Positions 8,365-16,765 of a stretch of 25,426 nucleotides of DNA are shown here, one piece after another (the stretch's first letter is position 1; every line of letters starts with the position of its first letter). This stretch comes from Rikenellaceae bacterium. GTDB lineage: Bacteria; Bacteroidota; Bacteroidia; Bacteroidales; UBA932. The notes under the pieces are model-generated. The model saw nothing but the letters and a program-made list of their open reading frames with translations, was not told where the DNA came from and made no database searches. Position numbers and translations under genes: made by a program. The DNA is taken from positions 1 to 25,426 of the forward strand of contig CAAGFN010000102.1 in the NCBI GenBank assembly GCA_900769145.1. The letters run 5' to 3'.

Positions 8365-10866
8365 ATGCTGGAGAAGATTACCGAGAAAATGGACGCCATG
8401 GATACGAGATGGCTGCCGTACCGCCGTTTTGCGGGGCTGGCCCTTTCCGTATTCGTGGTGCTCACCCTTATTGGCTGCATTTCATACCTGTTTACATGGA
8501 CATTGGACCAGAGCGTCCTCCCGGGCCTGAGCATCTTCGACAGGAAACTGGAGGTTGTGAATCTCGGTGGCAAGGTGGGTCTCAAGATGGCCAATCTCCT
8601 GGTCAGCAGGTGGTTCGGCCTCGCTGCATTTGCCGTAGTTTTCGCCATGAGCGTACTGGCATTGAGGCTGGTCTTCGGCAAACGCAAGTTTTCCGTCCTC
8701 AGGGTGATTATCCTTTCCGTGACAGGAGCGATGCTGCTCTCCTACATTTTGGCGTTCGTCTCCATCTCTGCCGGGCTGGAAGCCAGTTTCGGAGGGGGAC
8801 TCGGCGGAAAGTGTGGCTCACAGGTCGTACTCTGGCTCGAGAACCTCGTCAATGTTCCTGTGACATTCTGCATTCTTCTGTTCTTCAGCATAATGTGGCT
8901 CTACTTCTCGAGCCGGAGGTTCTCCGAATGGTTCAAGAGTGTAGGGGTTTCCGACGGAAAAGAGAAGTCCGTAAACGGGAAGTCCTCAGGGAAGAAGAAC
9001 AAGAAGACATTCACCTGGACCGACGCCAAGACAGAAAAGACCGGAGCTGAAGAGCAGGGGGACGTTCACACCGAAGTCTCACCGGAGGCTCAGACCGGAC
9101 CAGAAGTGCAGACCGGACCAGAAGTGCAGTCCGGACCAGAAGTGCAGTCCGGACCGGCAGTCGGGGAAACGGCACCAGTTACTCAGGCCGGAACGGCATC
9201 TGCGGATGTGGAAAAGCCCGGCGTTTCCAATCTCAAAGCTGCTGCCCCGTCCGACAAGATCATAGTTGAGGCAGGACCTGAACTTTCTACTGACGTGGTG
9301 GAGTCACTTCCGAGAATAGACGTGAGAGAGGAACTGGACAAGTATGAATTCCCGTCACTGGATATTCTGGGGGACCATACCAAGGACATACACAAGGTCT
9401 CCGAGAGCGAGTTGAACAGGAACAATCTCAAGATCCGTTCGACCCTGCAGACTTACAAAATAGGCGTGGAGAATGTCGTGGCTGTGGTCGGCCCGACCGT
9501 TACACTCTACAAGGTATATCCTTCCGAAGGAGTGAAAATCGCCTCGATTTGCAATCTTTCCAAAGAACTTGCAATGGCATTGAACACCAGCAGGGGAGTT
9601 CGCATTGTGATGCTGCGGGATTCTGTCGGACTTGAGGTTCCGAATGACTGCCCTTCTATGGTGCCTCTCAAAGCCTTGCTCAATGATGATGCTTTCCGCA
9701 ATACCAAGGCTGACCTTCCGGTTGCCATTGGCGTTACCATAACCCAGCAGGTCAAGGTTTTCGACCTTGCCAATGCTCCTCATCTCCTCGTGGCCGGTGC
9801 CACCCAGCAGGGAAAGTCCGTGGGCCTGAACGTGCTTGTGGCTTCATTGCTCTATGCCAAGCATCCTTCTGAACTGAAGTTTGTCTTCGTGGACCCGAAG
9901 ATGGTGGAATTCAATGCTTACAAAGGCCTGCTCCACCATTATCTCGCAGTGCTTCCGACTGCATCCGACGAAAAGGAGGAGGCTGAGAATGCCATTGTCA
10001 AGAAGCCTGCCCAGGCAGATGACATACTCAAGTCCCTCTGCATTGAGATGGATGAAAGATATGAGCTCCTGAGCAAGGCCTCAGTGAACAATATCAAACT
10101 GTACAATGACAAGTACCGTGACCGTCATCTCCTGCCTACAGAGGGGCACAGATACCTGCCTTATATCGTCACCATCATTGACGAGTATGCGGACCTGACA
10201 ATGTCGGGAGGCATGGGAGGCGAGGCTAAGAACCAGTCCAGAAGCATTACGAATTCCATCATCAGGCTTGCCCAGAAGGGCCGTGCAGCCGGAATCCATC
10301 TGGTGCTGGCTACGCAGAGACCTTCCGTGGACATCATTACCGGTGTGCTGAAGACCAATTTCCCTACCAGAATATCATTCAGGGTATCCCAGATGCAGGA
10401 TTCCAGGACAATCCTGGATGCTCCGGGAGCCGAAAAACTCATCGGAAAGGGAGATATGCTCTACTATGCCGGTGTGGATATGGAGCGTATCCAGTGCGCA
10501 TTCATTAGCAATACTGAGATTAACGATCTCAATAAGGCAATCGCCTCGCAGACAGGCTACAAGAAGAGTTACAATACTCCATACTATCTCCCGGCTCCTG
10601 AAAAGTCGGATGGAGGCACGATGATTGATATGTCAGACCTCGATGAAAGGTTCGAGGAGGCAGCGAGAATGGTGGTGACTACCCAGAAGGGTTCTACTTC
10701 CGATATCCAGAGGAAACTCGGCATGGGTTATTCCAAGGCCGGAAGGGTTATGGACCAGCTGGAGGCTGCCGGTATCGTCGGGCCTCAGGAGGGTTCCAAG
10801 CCGAGACAGGTTCTCGTGCCTGACCTTGATACCCTCGATTCGATTTTGAGTGCTTACAGGAAATGA
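8365..10866 (+). CDS. ftsK: DNA translocase FtsK
   Basis: An 833-residue inner-membrane ATPase that pumps DNA at the division septum and helps resolve chromosome dimers. The N-terminus has four hydrophobic spans (about residues 22-45, 83-106, 111-135 and 162-185). A polar linker (about 190-300) follows, with a Pro/Glu/Gln repeat. The motor has Walker A GATQQGKS (478-485) and Walker B TIIDEYAD (D606, E607), then the LAQKGRAAGIHLVLATQRPS stretch typical of FtsK/SpoIIIE. The last 70 residues form the DNA-reading gamma winged helix (SDIQRKLGMGYSKAGRVMDQLEAAGIVGP). Length is normal for the family. The two glutamines in the P-loop, where Gly-Ser is common, are unusual but keep the GxxxxGKS pattern. 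It ends in an ATGA overlap with the LolA-like gene. Confidence 0.97.
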   Translation: MLEKITEKMDAMDTRWLPYRRFAGLALSVFVVLTLIGCISYLFTWTLDQSVLPGLSIFDRKLEVVNLGGKVGLKMANLLVSRWFGLAAFAVVFAMSVLALRLVFGKRKFSVLRVIILSVTGAMLLSYILAFVSISAGLEASFGGGLGGKCGSQVVLWLENLVNVPVTFCILLFFSIMWLYFSSRRFSEWFKSVGVSDGKEKSVNGKSSGKKNKKTFTWTDAKTEKTGAEEQGDVHTEVSPEAQTGPEVQTGPEVQSGPEVQSGPAVGETAPVTQAGTASADVEKPGVSNLKAAAPSDKIIVEAGPELSTDVVESLPRIDVREELDKYEFPSLDILGDHTKDIHKVSESELNRNNLKIRSTLQTYKIGVENVVAVVGPTVTLYKVYPSEGVKIASICNLSKELAMALNTSRGVRIVMLRDSVGLEVPNDCPSMVPLKALLNDDAFRNTKADLPVAIGVTITQQVKVFDLANAPHLLVAGATQQGKSVGLNVLVASLLYAKHPSELKFVFVDPKMVEFNAYKGLLHHYLAVLPTASDEKEEAENAIVKKPAQADDILKSLCIEMDERYELLSKASVNNIKLYNDKYRDRHLLPTEGHRYLPYIVTIIDEYADLTMSGGMGGEAKNQSRSITNSIIRLAQKGRAAGIHLVLATQRPSVDIITGVLKTNFPTRISFRVSQMQDSRTILDAPGAEKLIGKGDMLYYAGVDMERIQCAFISNTEINDLNKAIASQTGYKKSYNTPYYLPAPEKSDGGTMIDMSDLDERFEEAARMVVTTQKGSTSDIQRKLGMGYSKAGRVMDQLEAAGIVGPQEGSKPRQVLVPDLDTLDSILSAYRK
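9091..9162 (+). repeat. Four tandem 18-base repeats in the ftsK linker
   Basis: Four adjacent 18-base units start at 9091, 9109, 9127 and 9145. The first two are identical, the third differs by one base and the fourth is degenerate. They stay in frame and encode a hexapeptide repeat close to Q(T/S)GPEV in the flexible linker between the membrane anchor and the motor. Copy number probably varies between strains. Confidence 0.9.
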
Positions 10867-11483
10867 AAAAGATTCTCACCCTTGTCGCATTGGCGTGCCT
10901 GCTTTGTTACAATGTTGATGCCCAGCAGGTTCTGCAGGAATTTTCCAAGGCTGTGGCTTCACATTGCGCCAATGTCGGCTACACCTACAAGGCCACTTCC
11001 GGCACTATGATAACAGGCTCCGGAACTCTGAAACTTCAGGGAGACAGTTTCTTCATGAACGGGGACGGACTGGAAATCTGGTGTGACGGGAAGACCAGAT
11101 GGACTCTGGACAGGGCTGCCGGAGAGATGGTGATTGAGACGGTGGATGACCATGGAGCCGGACTTGCAGCGGCTGACCCGGCCATTATACTGTCCTCCCT
11201 CGATACTCATTTCAGCGTGAAGAGTTCAGTCAGGGAGTCCGGGCTTGAAAAAGTGAGCCTGAACCCCGTCTCCGGTACGCTCGGGATTGCCGAAATGACA
11301 ATATGGTTCCGCCGTGAGTCCGGCCTGCCTGTCCTTTCCAGGGCAGTGGCGACGATGGATGACGGTACCCTGCTGGAATTTGTCTTCAAGTCCATGTCCT
11401 GGACCGTAAAAGTTCCGGAAAGTGAATTCTCCTTCGATATGGGCAAGGCGCAGAAGTCATGGATAATCACTGACTTGCGTTAG
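10863..11483 (+). CDS. LolA-like periplasmic lipoprotein carrier
   Basis: A 206-residue exported protein. It starts with a Sec signal peptide (MKKILTLVALACLLCYNVDAQ, cleavage probably after residue 20). The mature part shows the LolA/LolB pattern of an early GTMITGSGTLKLQGDSFFM segment, followed by WCDGKTRWTLDRAAGEMVIE, and ends with basic residues. LolA ferries lipoproteins across the periplasm to the outer membrane. Placement directly after ftsK is a familiar arrangement, and the ATGA overlap (10863-10866) shows translational coupling. It is one of two LolA-like proteins in the window; the other, at 22624, belongs to the polyene-like cluster. This copy is the likelier housekeeping carrier. 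The exact role is inferred from family and context. Confidence 0.75.
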   Translation: MKKILTLVALACLLCYNVDAQQVLQEFSKAVASHCANVGYTYKATSGTMITGSGTLKLQGDSFFMNGDGLEIWCDGKTRWTLDRAAGEMVIETVDDHGAGLAAADPAIILSSLDTHFSVKSSVRESGLEKVSLNPVSGTLGIAEMTIWFRRESGLPVLSRAVATMDDGTLLEFVFKSMSWTVKVPESEFSFDMGKAQKSWIITDLR

Positions 11484-11497
11484 CCGTTCCGCCGGGA

Positions 11498-12553
11498 TTA
11501 TCTTTCCATCCGGAATCCGTCCGAGGCCCATTCCTTCATTTCCCCGTTTTCATCGGAATAGATGAGGTAGCCTTCGATTCTTCCGGCATTGCCGTTTATG
11601 AATTTCTTTGCCTCGTCGAGGCCTATGACCATGCAGTAAGTGGCGTAGGCGTCAGCGTCTGTTGCATTCGGCGCGACGATTGTGGCGCTCAGGAGATTGT
11701 GGCTTACCGGCCATCCGGTTCTCGGGTCAATGGTATGGGCGTATTTGCGCCCGTCTTTTACATAATACTTTCTGTAGTTCCCGGAAGTGACTATGCCACA
11801 GGCTTTTCCGCTTGATTCCCACACCCCGTCGAGGTCTGCTCCAGGGCTGTTGTTTCCGTCCACCGGGCGGTCAATGCCGATTTTCCATGGCTTGCCCGCA
11901 GGGTTTACCCCGTCGCAATAGATTTCTCCTATATCCACCAGCATGTCCTTCACTCCGAGCCCATGCAGGTAGCATGCAACCTTGTCGCAACTGTAGCCCT
12001 GGGCTATTGCATTGAAATTCAATGCGGGTTGCATCCCCGGTTCCAAAAGCAAGTCGGCCCCGGAAAACAATCCGTCCGGGATGCTGCTCTTCAGTCTTTT
12101 CATTCCGCAGGAAGCCAATGTAGCCGCAATGACATTGGCAGGAGGCAGGGAATCAGTCGTGAAACCGAAACCCCAGATATTGAAGAGCGGGCCTGACGCC
12201 ACATCGAGAGCCCCGCCGGTCTCTTCATAGTAGCCGCGGGCCTTGGCGTACATTTCCCGGAACATTTCATTGGCGGTTATGCTTTCGCCTGCATTGAACC
12301 GGCTCAGGACTGAACCCTTGTTGTATCCGGACAATGTGGTGTCAATGACATTGAGAATGGAGTCAATACCGTCCCTGATAGCTTCAGGACTCTTTTTTAC
12401 CATTCCTTCACTGCCTCTCAGATTTAGTTTTACGGAGTAGGTGCCTCCCTGGGCATAGCCTGTGATGACAATATAATTGTCCCTGTCCGCACAGGATGTG
12501 AACATTGCCGTCATTGCGGCGAAAAGGAAGATTGTACTTTTGAAAATTCGCAT
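11498..12553 (-). CDS. apbE: FAD:protein FMN transferase ApbE, lipoprotein
   Basis: A 351-residue lipoprotein that attaches FMN to threonine residues of partner flavoproteins at the outer face of the inner membrane. The signal MRIFKSTIFLFAAMTAMFTSC ends in a lipobox with C21. The mature protein has the family pattern: GGTYSVKL near the start, ALNFNAIAQGYSCDKVA, the FAD-site stretch LVDIGEIYCDG, W-x-IGIDRP, SGNYRKYY, YAHTIDPRTGWPVSHN and the metal-ligand region NATDADAYAT. The start at 12553 is chosen over in-frame ATGs at 12559 and 12583, because the 12583 codon would fall inside the promoter and would spoil the signal peptide. The FAD-site loop has one glycine where the family normally has two. 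The gene converges on the LolA-like gene with only 14 bases between stops and no visible terminator. Confidence 0.93.
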   Translation of the reverse strand: MRIFKSTIFLFAAMTAMFTSCADRDNYIVITGYAQGGTYSVKLNLRGSEGMVKKSPEAIRDGIDSILNVIDTTLSGYNKGSVLSRFNAGESITANEMFREMYAKARGYYEETGGALDVASGPLFNIWGFGFTTDSLPPANVIAATLASCGMKRLKSSIPDGLFSGADLLLEPGMQPALNFNAIAQGYSCDKVACYLHGLGVKDMLVDIGEIYCDGVNPAGKPWKIGIDRPVDGNNSPGADLDGVWESSGKACGIVTSGNYRKYYVKDGRKYAHTIDPRTGWPVSHNLLSATIVAPNATDADAYATYCMVIGLDEAKKFINGNAGRIEGYLIYSDENGEMKEWASDGFRMER

Positions 12554-12580
12554 AAGCATAATTGCGGCAAAGTATTTGCA

Positions 12581-12588
12581 CAAATGTA
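12581..12588 (-). promoter_or_regulatory. Putative -7 element for apbE
   Basis: The minus strand reads TACATTTG, a full match to TAnnTTTG, 28 bases before the preferred ATG at 12553. No convincing TTTG is seen 19-21 bases further upstream. Confidence 0.4.
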
Positions 12589-12655
12589 CGGGTTTTTGCC
12601 GAAAAATAACGATATTTGTAGGCTGAAGATTCCGTAACAGAATAAAATTGATACA

Positions 12656-13681
12656 ATGGATATTAGAAAGACGACGCTCATGGCTACTGCCGCCCTGTTC
12701 TTTATACTGGCGGCTTCCTGCAATAAAGACAAGGATAAAACGACCACGTCACTCTCCTTCACCGGCGCTCTTGACTTCACCGTTCCGGCATACGTGAATC
12801 CCGGTGATGTCATCGAAGCCGAGCCTCGGGGGATGAACAAGGATACCGTGGATATCGGTTATTACTGGACAGTCACACCTATCCGGGACTATAAGGATAC
12901 CACCAGATATCTCGGTGACCCTGAGTCAGTTACGGGAAAATTCTCTTTCGAGGTGCCGGACACTGTCTGCACGATGACAGTTACCTGTGTAGCCTTTGCG
13001 ACAGGATATTATACCACTTCGGCGACATACAATGTTACCATTGTCAAGCCGGGCTTTGAGGATGGCTCCCTTACTGATGACGGCATTACTCCTGAAATGC
13101 CTTCAATCGTGGATGCCCGTGACGGTAAGAGATATTACTACAAGCAGATTGGAAGTAACAACTGGTTCGTCAGGAATCTTGCCTATTCAGGTTCCGGTGT
13201 CTCATTCGGAGGGTCTGGCGCCCTGGATGACGTCTATGGCCGCTATTATTCCTGGGAAGAGGCGCAGGCAGCCTGCCCTGACGGGTGGAAGTTGCCTTCA
13301 TCTGTCGAATGGGATAATCTGGCCCGCACTGCCGGACATGATGGGGAGGGTACCGGAGACTATCTCGGAATTGCCGGCAACCTTATGGTCAATGCATATT
13401 TCAATACCGTCAGGATGTGGGAATACTGGCCTGCAGTGAAGATTACCAACAGCACCGGTTTCTCAGCCATACCTACAGGATACTGCACCACTACCTCTGC
13501 AGGCGTGGACGGCTTCGGTGACTATAACTACGCCGTGTATTGGACCAGTGATGAGGCTGATGTTGAAGGGGAGAGTTACGGCCTTTACAGGATGATTTAT
13601 GTGGAGAAGCCGGACCTTATGCTCGGCTCGAGCCACAAGACCGGATTCCAGGCTTCAGTGAGATGCGTCCAGGTATATTGA
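12656..13681 (+). CDS. FISUMP-domain lipoprotein
   Basis: A 341-residue surface lipoprotein. The signal MDIRKTTLMATAALFFILAASC ends in a lipobox with C22, followed by a Lys/Asp-rich spacer. Residues about 40-130 look like a beta-sandwich (PKD or Ig-like), judged from alternating hydrophobic strands. From D153 the sequence follows the Fibrobacter succinogenes major paralogous (FISUMP) domain: VDARDGKRYYYKQIGSNNWFVRNL, YGRYYSWEEAQAACPDGWKLPSS, YWTSDEAD and a terminal SVRCVQ. The domain is common in Bacteroidetes surface proteins; its molecular role is not established. The last 19 bases overlap the start of the CocE-type hydrolase, so the two are probably translationally coupled. Confidence 0.85.
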   Translation: MDIRKTTLMATAALFFILAASCNKDKDKTTTSLSFTGALDFTVPAYVNPGDVIEAEPRGMNKDTVDIGYYWTVTPIRDYKDTTRYLGDPESVTGKFSFEVPDTVCTMTVTCVAFATGYYTTSATYNVTIVKPGFEDGSLTDDGITPEMPSIVDARDGKRYYYKQIGSNNWFVRNLAYSGSGVSFGGSGALDDVYGRYYSWEEAQAACPDGWKLPSSVEWDNLARTAGHDGEGTGDYLGIAGNLMVNAYFNTVRMWEYWPAVKITNSTGFSAIPTGYCTTTSAGVDGFGDYNYAVYWTSDEADVEGESYGLYRMIYVEKPDLMLGSSHKTGFQASVRCVQVY

Positions 13682-15552
13682 TCAGGCTGGCATTGGTATG
13701 TTCAGCCTTGTTTTGTTCATTGGCCCTGCCTGCCCGTGACTGGGAGAAGGCGGATTCCGAATGGCTCAATGCGAACTATACCAAGAGGGAGGTGATGGTC
13801 CCGATGCGGGATGGCGTATCGCTCTATACAGCTGTTTATGAGCCTGTCAGCCGGGAAGAACCGGCGCCGGTGATTATGTGCCGCACCCCATATTCCCTCA
13901 AGCCATACGGGACTGCTGACGGAATCCGCAGACCATATTCCGAAGGCATCCGGGATGAGTTCCTGAACTATGCGGCCGACAAGTATATCATTGTATTCCA
14001 GAATGTAAGAGGACGTTATCTTAGCGAGGGGGACTATGAAAATATCAGGCCTCTGTCTTCCGACCCTTCGGTCTCCGATGATGCGACTGATTCTTATGAT
14101 ACTGTGGAATGGCTTCTTGCCAATACCCGGAACAATGGCCGGGTGGGTGTCAAGGGAGTCTCATATCCGGGTTTCTATGCCACACTTGCCGCTTTGTCAG
14201 GCCATCCGGCCATCAAGGCTGTCTCTCCTCAAGCACCTGTGACAGACTGGTTTATGGGGGATGATGCCCATCACAATGGGGCTCTCTGCCTGGCGGATGC
14301 CTACAGGTTCGGCTCCTCGATGTACCGGGAGCGCAAAGGCCCTTCTGCCAAGGGAATGTCAGCCCTTTTCAGTACGGATGAGGATTTGTACACTTATTTC
14401 CGCGGAAAGTCGATTTCCGGGCTCAATGCCTTTTTCGGGGACAGCCTGAAATTCTGGAGCCTGATGATGGAACATCCTGACTATGACGAGTTCTGGCAGG
14501 AAAGGGACCCGAGCGTGAGAATGCGCAATGTGAAGCCGGCAATGCTTGTGGTCGGCGGATTCTACGATGCTGAAGACTGTTACGGGGCATTCCGGACATA
14601 TAGGATGCTCAGGAAACTGTCCCCGGACACGGAGACATATCTCGCCGCAGGTCCTTGGTATCACGGCGGCTGGACAAACCGGTCATATTCCACCCTTTCG
14701 GATTCCTGGTTCGGAGATGGTTCGGCCTCGTATTACCTTGACAATGTGGAATATCCTTTCTTCAGGCATTATCTCGAAGGGGAGGGAAATCCCCCGGCCG
14801 GGGTAAGCGTCCTGCCTTCCGCAGAGACTATGAAGGACAGTGGGGAAATCATGTCCTGGGAGGAATACGGCCAATGGCCGCCGGCCGGGATACAATACCG
14901 CAGACTATGCCTCACTACTGCGGATTCTCTTGACTTGTCTGATATTACAGGTGAAAAACCGGCAATAAGGCAGAAGAAGGGAGGCCGCTCCTTTGTCTCC
15001 GATCCTGGTAACCCGGTGCCTTATATGGGTATTGAATCAAGTTCGAGGGATAAGGGTTATATGGTTGCTGACCAGAGATTTGCGTCCGTGCGCAAAGATG
15101 TGCTTACCTATTGGGGAAGAGTATTGAAGGATACTGTTCACGTGGCCGGACCCGTCGAGGTCAATCTGGCATTGGCATTGTCCTCGGATGACGGCAGGAC
15201 CCTCGACGGGGACATTGTCGTGAAACTCATTGATGTGAGGCCGGACGGAGTACAGATGCTCATAAGGGGTGATGTTATGCCTCTGCGATATAGAAAAGGG
15301 TTCGGGTCACCTGTGCCTTCAAAGAATGGAAAAATGATGAAAGTGGCTTTCAGCATGCCTGATATTGACCATTATTTTCTTCCCGGGCATAGCCTGATGG
15401 TCCAGGTTCAGGCCAGCTGGTTCCCTCTCATCGCTTTCAATCCGCAGAAATATCTTGACAATCAATACGATGCCGAGGATGGTGATTATCTCCCGCTGAC
15501 CGTCCGCATTGATGCGCGTGGCTCTTATCTTGGCCTACCGGTGCTGGATTGA
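13663..15552 (+). CDS. Secreted CocE/NonD-family serine hydrolase
   Basis: A 629-residue exported alpha/beta hydrolase of the CocE/X-Pro dipeptidyl-peptidase S15 type. Members hydrolyse esters, amides or N-terminal peptide bonds; the substrate here is unknown. A signal peptide (MRPGILIRLALVCSALFCSLALPA) leads into VPMRDGVSLYTAVYEP. The nucleophile elbow is GVSYPG with S167, the acid is probably D302 in GGFYDAEDCYGA, and the histidine is H334 in GPWYHGGW, giving a complete triad. The region after about residue 400 fits the family's jelly-roll domain. The length is typical for the family. The start overlaps the preceding lipoprotein gene by 19 bases. The stop is 40 bases before the first carrier-protein gene, so this gene may share a transcript with the polyene-like cluster. 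Confidence 0.92.
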   Translation: MRPGILIRLALVCSALFCSLALPARDWEKADSEWLNANYTKREVMVPMRDGVSLYTAVYEPVSREEPAPVIMCRTPYSLKPYGTADGIRRPYSEGIRDEFLNYAADKYIIVFQNVRGRYLSEGDYENIRPLSSDPSVSDDATDSYDTVEWLLANTRNNGRVGVKGVSYPGFYATLAALSGHPAIKAVSPQAPVTDWFMGDDAHHNGALCLADAYRFGSSMYRERKGPSAKGMSALFSTDEDLYTYFRGKSISGLNAFFGDSLKFWSLMMEHPDYDEFWQERDPSVRMRNVKPAMLVVGGFYDAEDCYGAFRTYRMLRKLSPDTETYLAAGPWYHGGWTNRSYSTLSDSWFGDGSASYYLDNVEYPFFRHYLEGEGNPPAGVSVLPSAETMKDSGEIMSWEEYGQWPPAGIQYRRLCLTTADSLDLSDITGEKPAIRQKKGGRSFVSDPGNPVPYMGIESSSRDKGYMVADQRFASVRKDVLTYWGRVLKDTVHVAGPVEVNLALALSSDDGRTLDGDIVVKLIDVRPDGVQMLIRGDVMPLRYRKGFGSPVPSKNGKMMKVAFSMPDIDHYFLPGHSLMVQVQASWFPLIAFNPQKYLDNQYDAEDGDYLPLTVRIDARGSYLGLPVLD

Positions 15553-15592
15553 CAAGACTTTGAAATATTCGCAACTACTAAAATTTAACATA

Positions 15593-15841
15593 ATGACAAG
15601 AGAAGAACTGATAGAGAAAGTTAATGCGGCGTTGTCCGAAGAATTCGAGACTCCTCAGGAAGATATGCTCCCGGATGCTCCAATGATGGAGGTCCTGGAC
15701 CTGGACAGCCTGGATATTGTGGACGTCGTGGTGCTGGTGGAGAAGCATTTCGGCTTCGTGATGAAGAAAGAGGATTTCCGCGGGATTAAATCTTTTGCGG
15801 ATTTTTACGATCTGGTGGAATCCAGGATGGCCGGAAAGTAA
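15593..15841 (+). CDS. Acyl carrier protein (first of two)
   Basis: An 82-residue acidic carrier protein that would hold growing acyl chains on a phosphopantetheine arm. The attachment serine is S39 in the motif LDLDSLDIVDVVVLVEKHFG, followed by the usual helix III region. The ATG at 15593 (MTREELIEKVNAAL) is preferred over an in-frame ATG far upstream inside the hydrolase gene. The stop codon TAA shares its last base with the ATG of the acyltransferase. It is the first gene of the ten-gene biosynthetic set. A fatty-acid housekeeping role is possible, but the neighbours argue for a dedicated carrier. Confidence 0.92.
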   Translation: MTREELIEKVNAALSEEFETPQEDMLPDAPMMEVLDLDSLDIVDVVVLVEKHFGFVMKKEDFRGIKSFADFYDLVESRMAGK

Positions 15842-16740
15842 TGGCTGCAGAGTGGAAAGGCCGGTCCAGGGGAGGAAGGACAGGGTATCTGATTTTCATC
15901 TTCCTGCTGCGTCATTTGGGGTTGGGTGCCGCATATACGCTTCTCAGTCTCGTTTCTTTGTATTATATACCGGCCGCTCCGCATTCTACTTCGGAAATCT
16001 GGAGATATGCCAGGAGAATATTGCATTACGGCCGCCTCCGCTCCGCATTCTTCATATACCGCAACTATTTCGCTTTCGGCCAGTCCATCATTGACAAGGT
16101 CGCAATTTCATCCGGCCTGGAGGACAGATTCAAGTATGAATTCGAAGGAGCGGATCCCGTGTTCGAAGCATTCAGGAACAGGACGGGAATAGTCACCATT
16201 GGCGCACATTTCGGGAATTGGGCAGCTGGTGAGCCATTCTTCCGTGACTTCGGGGCCATCCTCAATATCGTGATGTATGACAATGAACATGCCGACATAA
16301 AGAAAGTTCTGGAAAGGAACAGCGAATACGGCAAGTCTTTCAAGATAATCCCTGTCAACAAGGACAATTTGGCCCATGTCTTCATGATAACCGAGGCGCT
16401 GGACAGGGGAGAGGCGGTCTCCTTCCTCGGAGACAGATATCTCAATGAGGATAAACTCATGGAGTCCACCCTCCTTGGAAGGAAAGTGAAGTTCCCTTCC
16501 GGCCCCTTCCTCATATCGTCCAGGATGAAAGTCCCGGTGTGTTTCTACTTTGCCGTAAGGGAGAAGGGAAGATGCTACAGATTCCGGTTCGTGAAGGCTG
16601 ATGTGCCACAACGCAGCAAGGATTGCCCGCATCCGGAGCAGTATGTCCTGGACCAGTTCGCATCTGTCCTTGCCGGGGAAATGCTCCGTCATCCGGAACA
16701 ATGGTACAATTACTACGATTTCTGGAATTTCGGCAGGTAA
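15841..16740 (+). CDS. LpxL/HtrB-like lysophospholipid acyltransferase
   Basis: A 299-residue inner-membrane-associated acyltransferase of the lipid A late-acyltransferase superfamily. A hydrophobic N-terminal segment (about residues 17-42) probably anchors it. The conserved block is GAHFGNW (residues 121-127) with the presumed catalytic H123; FLGDRYLNED and FPSGPFLISSRMKVPVCFYF match later family blocks. In standard LpxL the histidine is followed five positions on by Asp or Glu. Here that position is A128, with E131 three residues later, so the catalytic dyad may be shifted or altered. In aryl-polyene clusters such enzymes are thought to move the finished chain to a lipid carrier, which fits the genes around it. 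It overlaps the carrier-protein stop by one base. Confidence 0.85.
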   Translation: MAAEWKGRSRGGRTGYLIFIFLLRHLGLGAAYTLLSLVSLYYIPAAPHSTSEIWRYARRILHYGRLRSAFFIYRNYFAFGQSIIDKVAISSGLEDRFKYEFEGADPVFEAFRNRTGIVTIGAHFGNWAAGEPFFRDFGAILNIVMYDNEHADIKKVLERNSEYGKSFKIIPVNKDNLAHVFMITEALDRGEAVSFLGDRYLNEDKLMESTLLGRKVKFPSGPFLISSRMKVPVCFYFAVREKGRCYRFRFVKADVPQRSKDCPHPEQYVLDQFASVLAGEMLRHPEQWYNYYDFWNFGR

Positions 16741-16765
16741 ACCGATTCTCCAGCATTAATGTTCA

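Noticed and set aside
9091..9162. Possible CRISPR or regulatory repeat array
   Set aside because: The units are contiguous without spacers, lie in frame inside ftsK and translate to a simple hexapeptide repeat.
12554..12583. Upstream start for apbE at 12583
   Set aside because: It would place the start codon inside the -7 element and put a non-signal extension before a good lipoprotein signal peptide.
15553..15592. Possible promoter just before the first carrier-protein gene
   Set aside because: TTTG at 15559-15562 is present, but no TAnnTTTG lies at the right distance; only a weak AT-rich stretch is seen.
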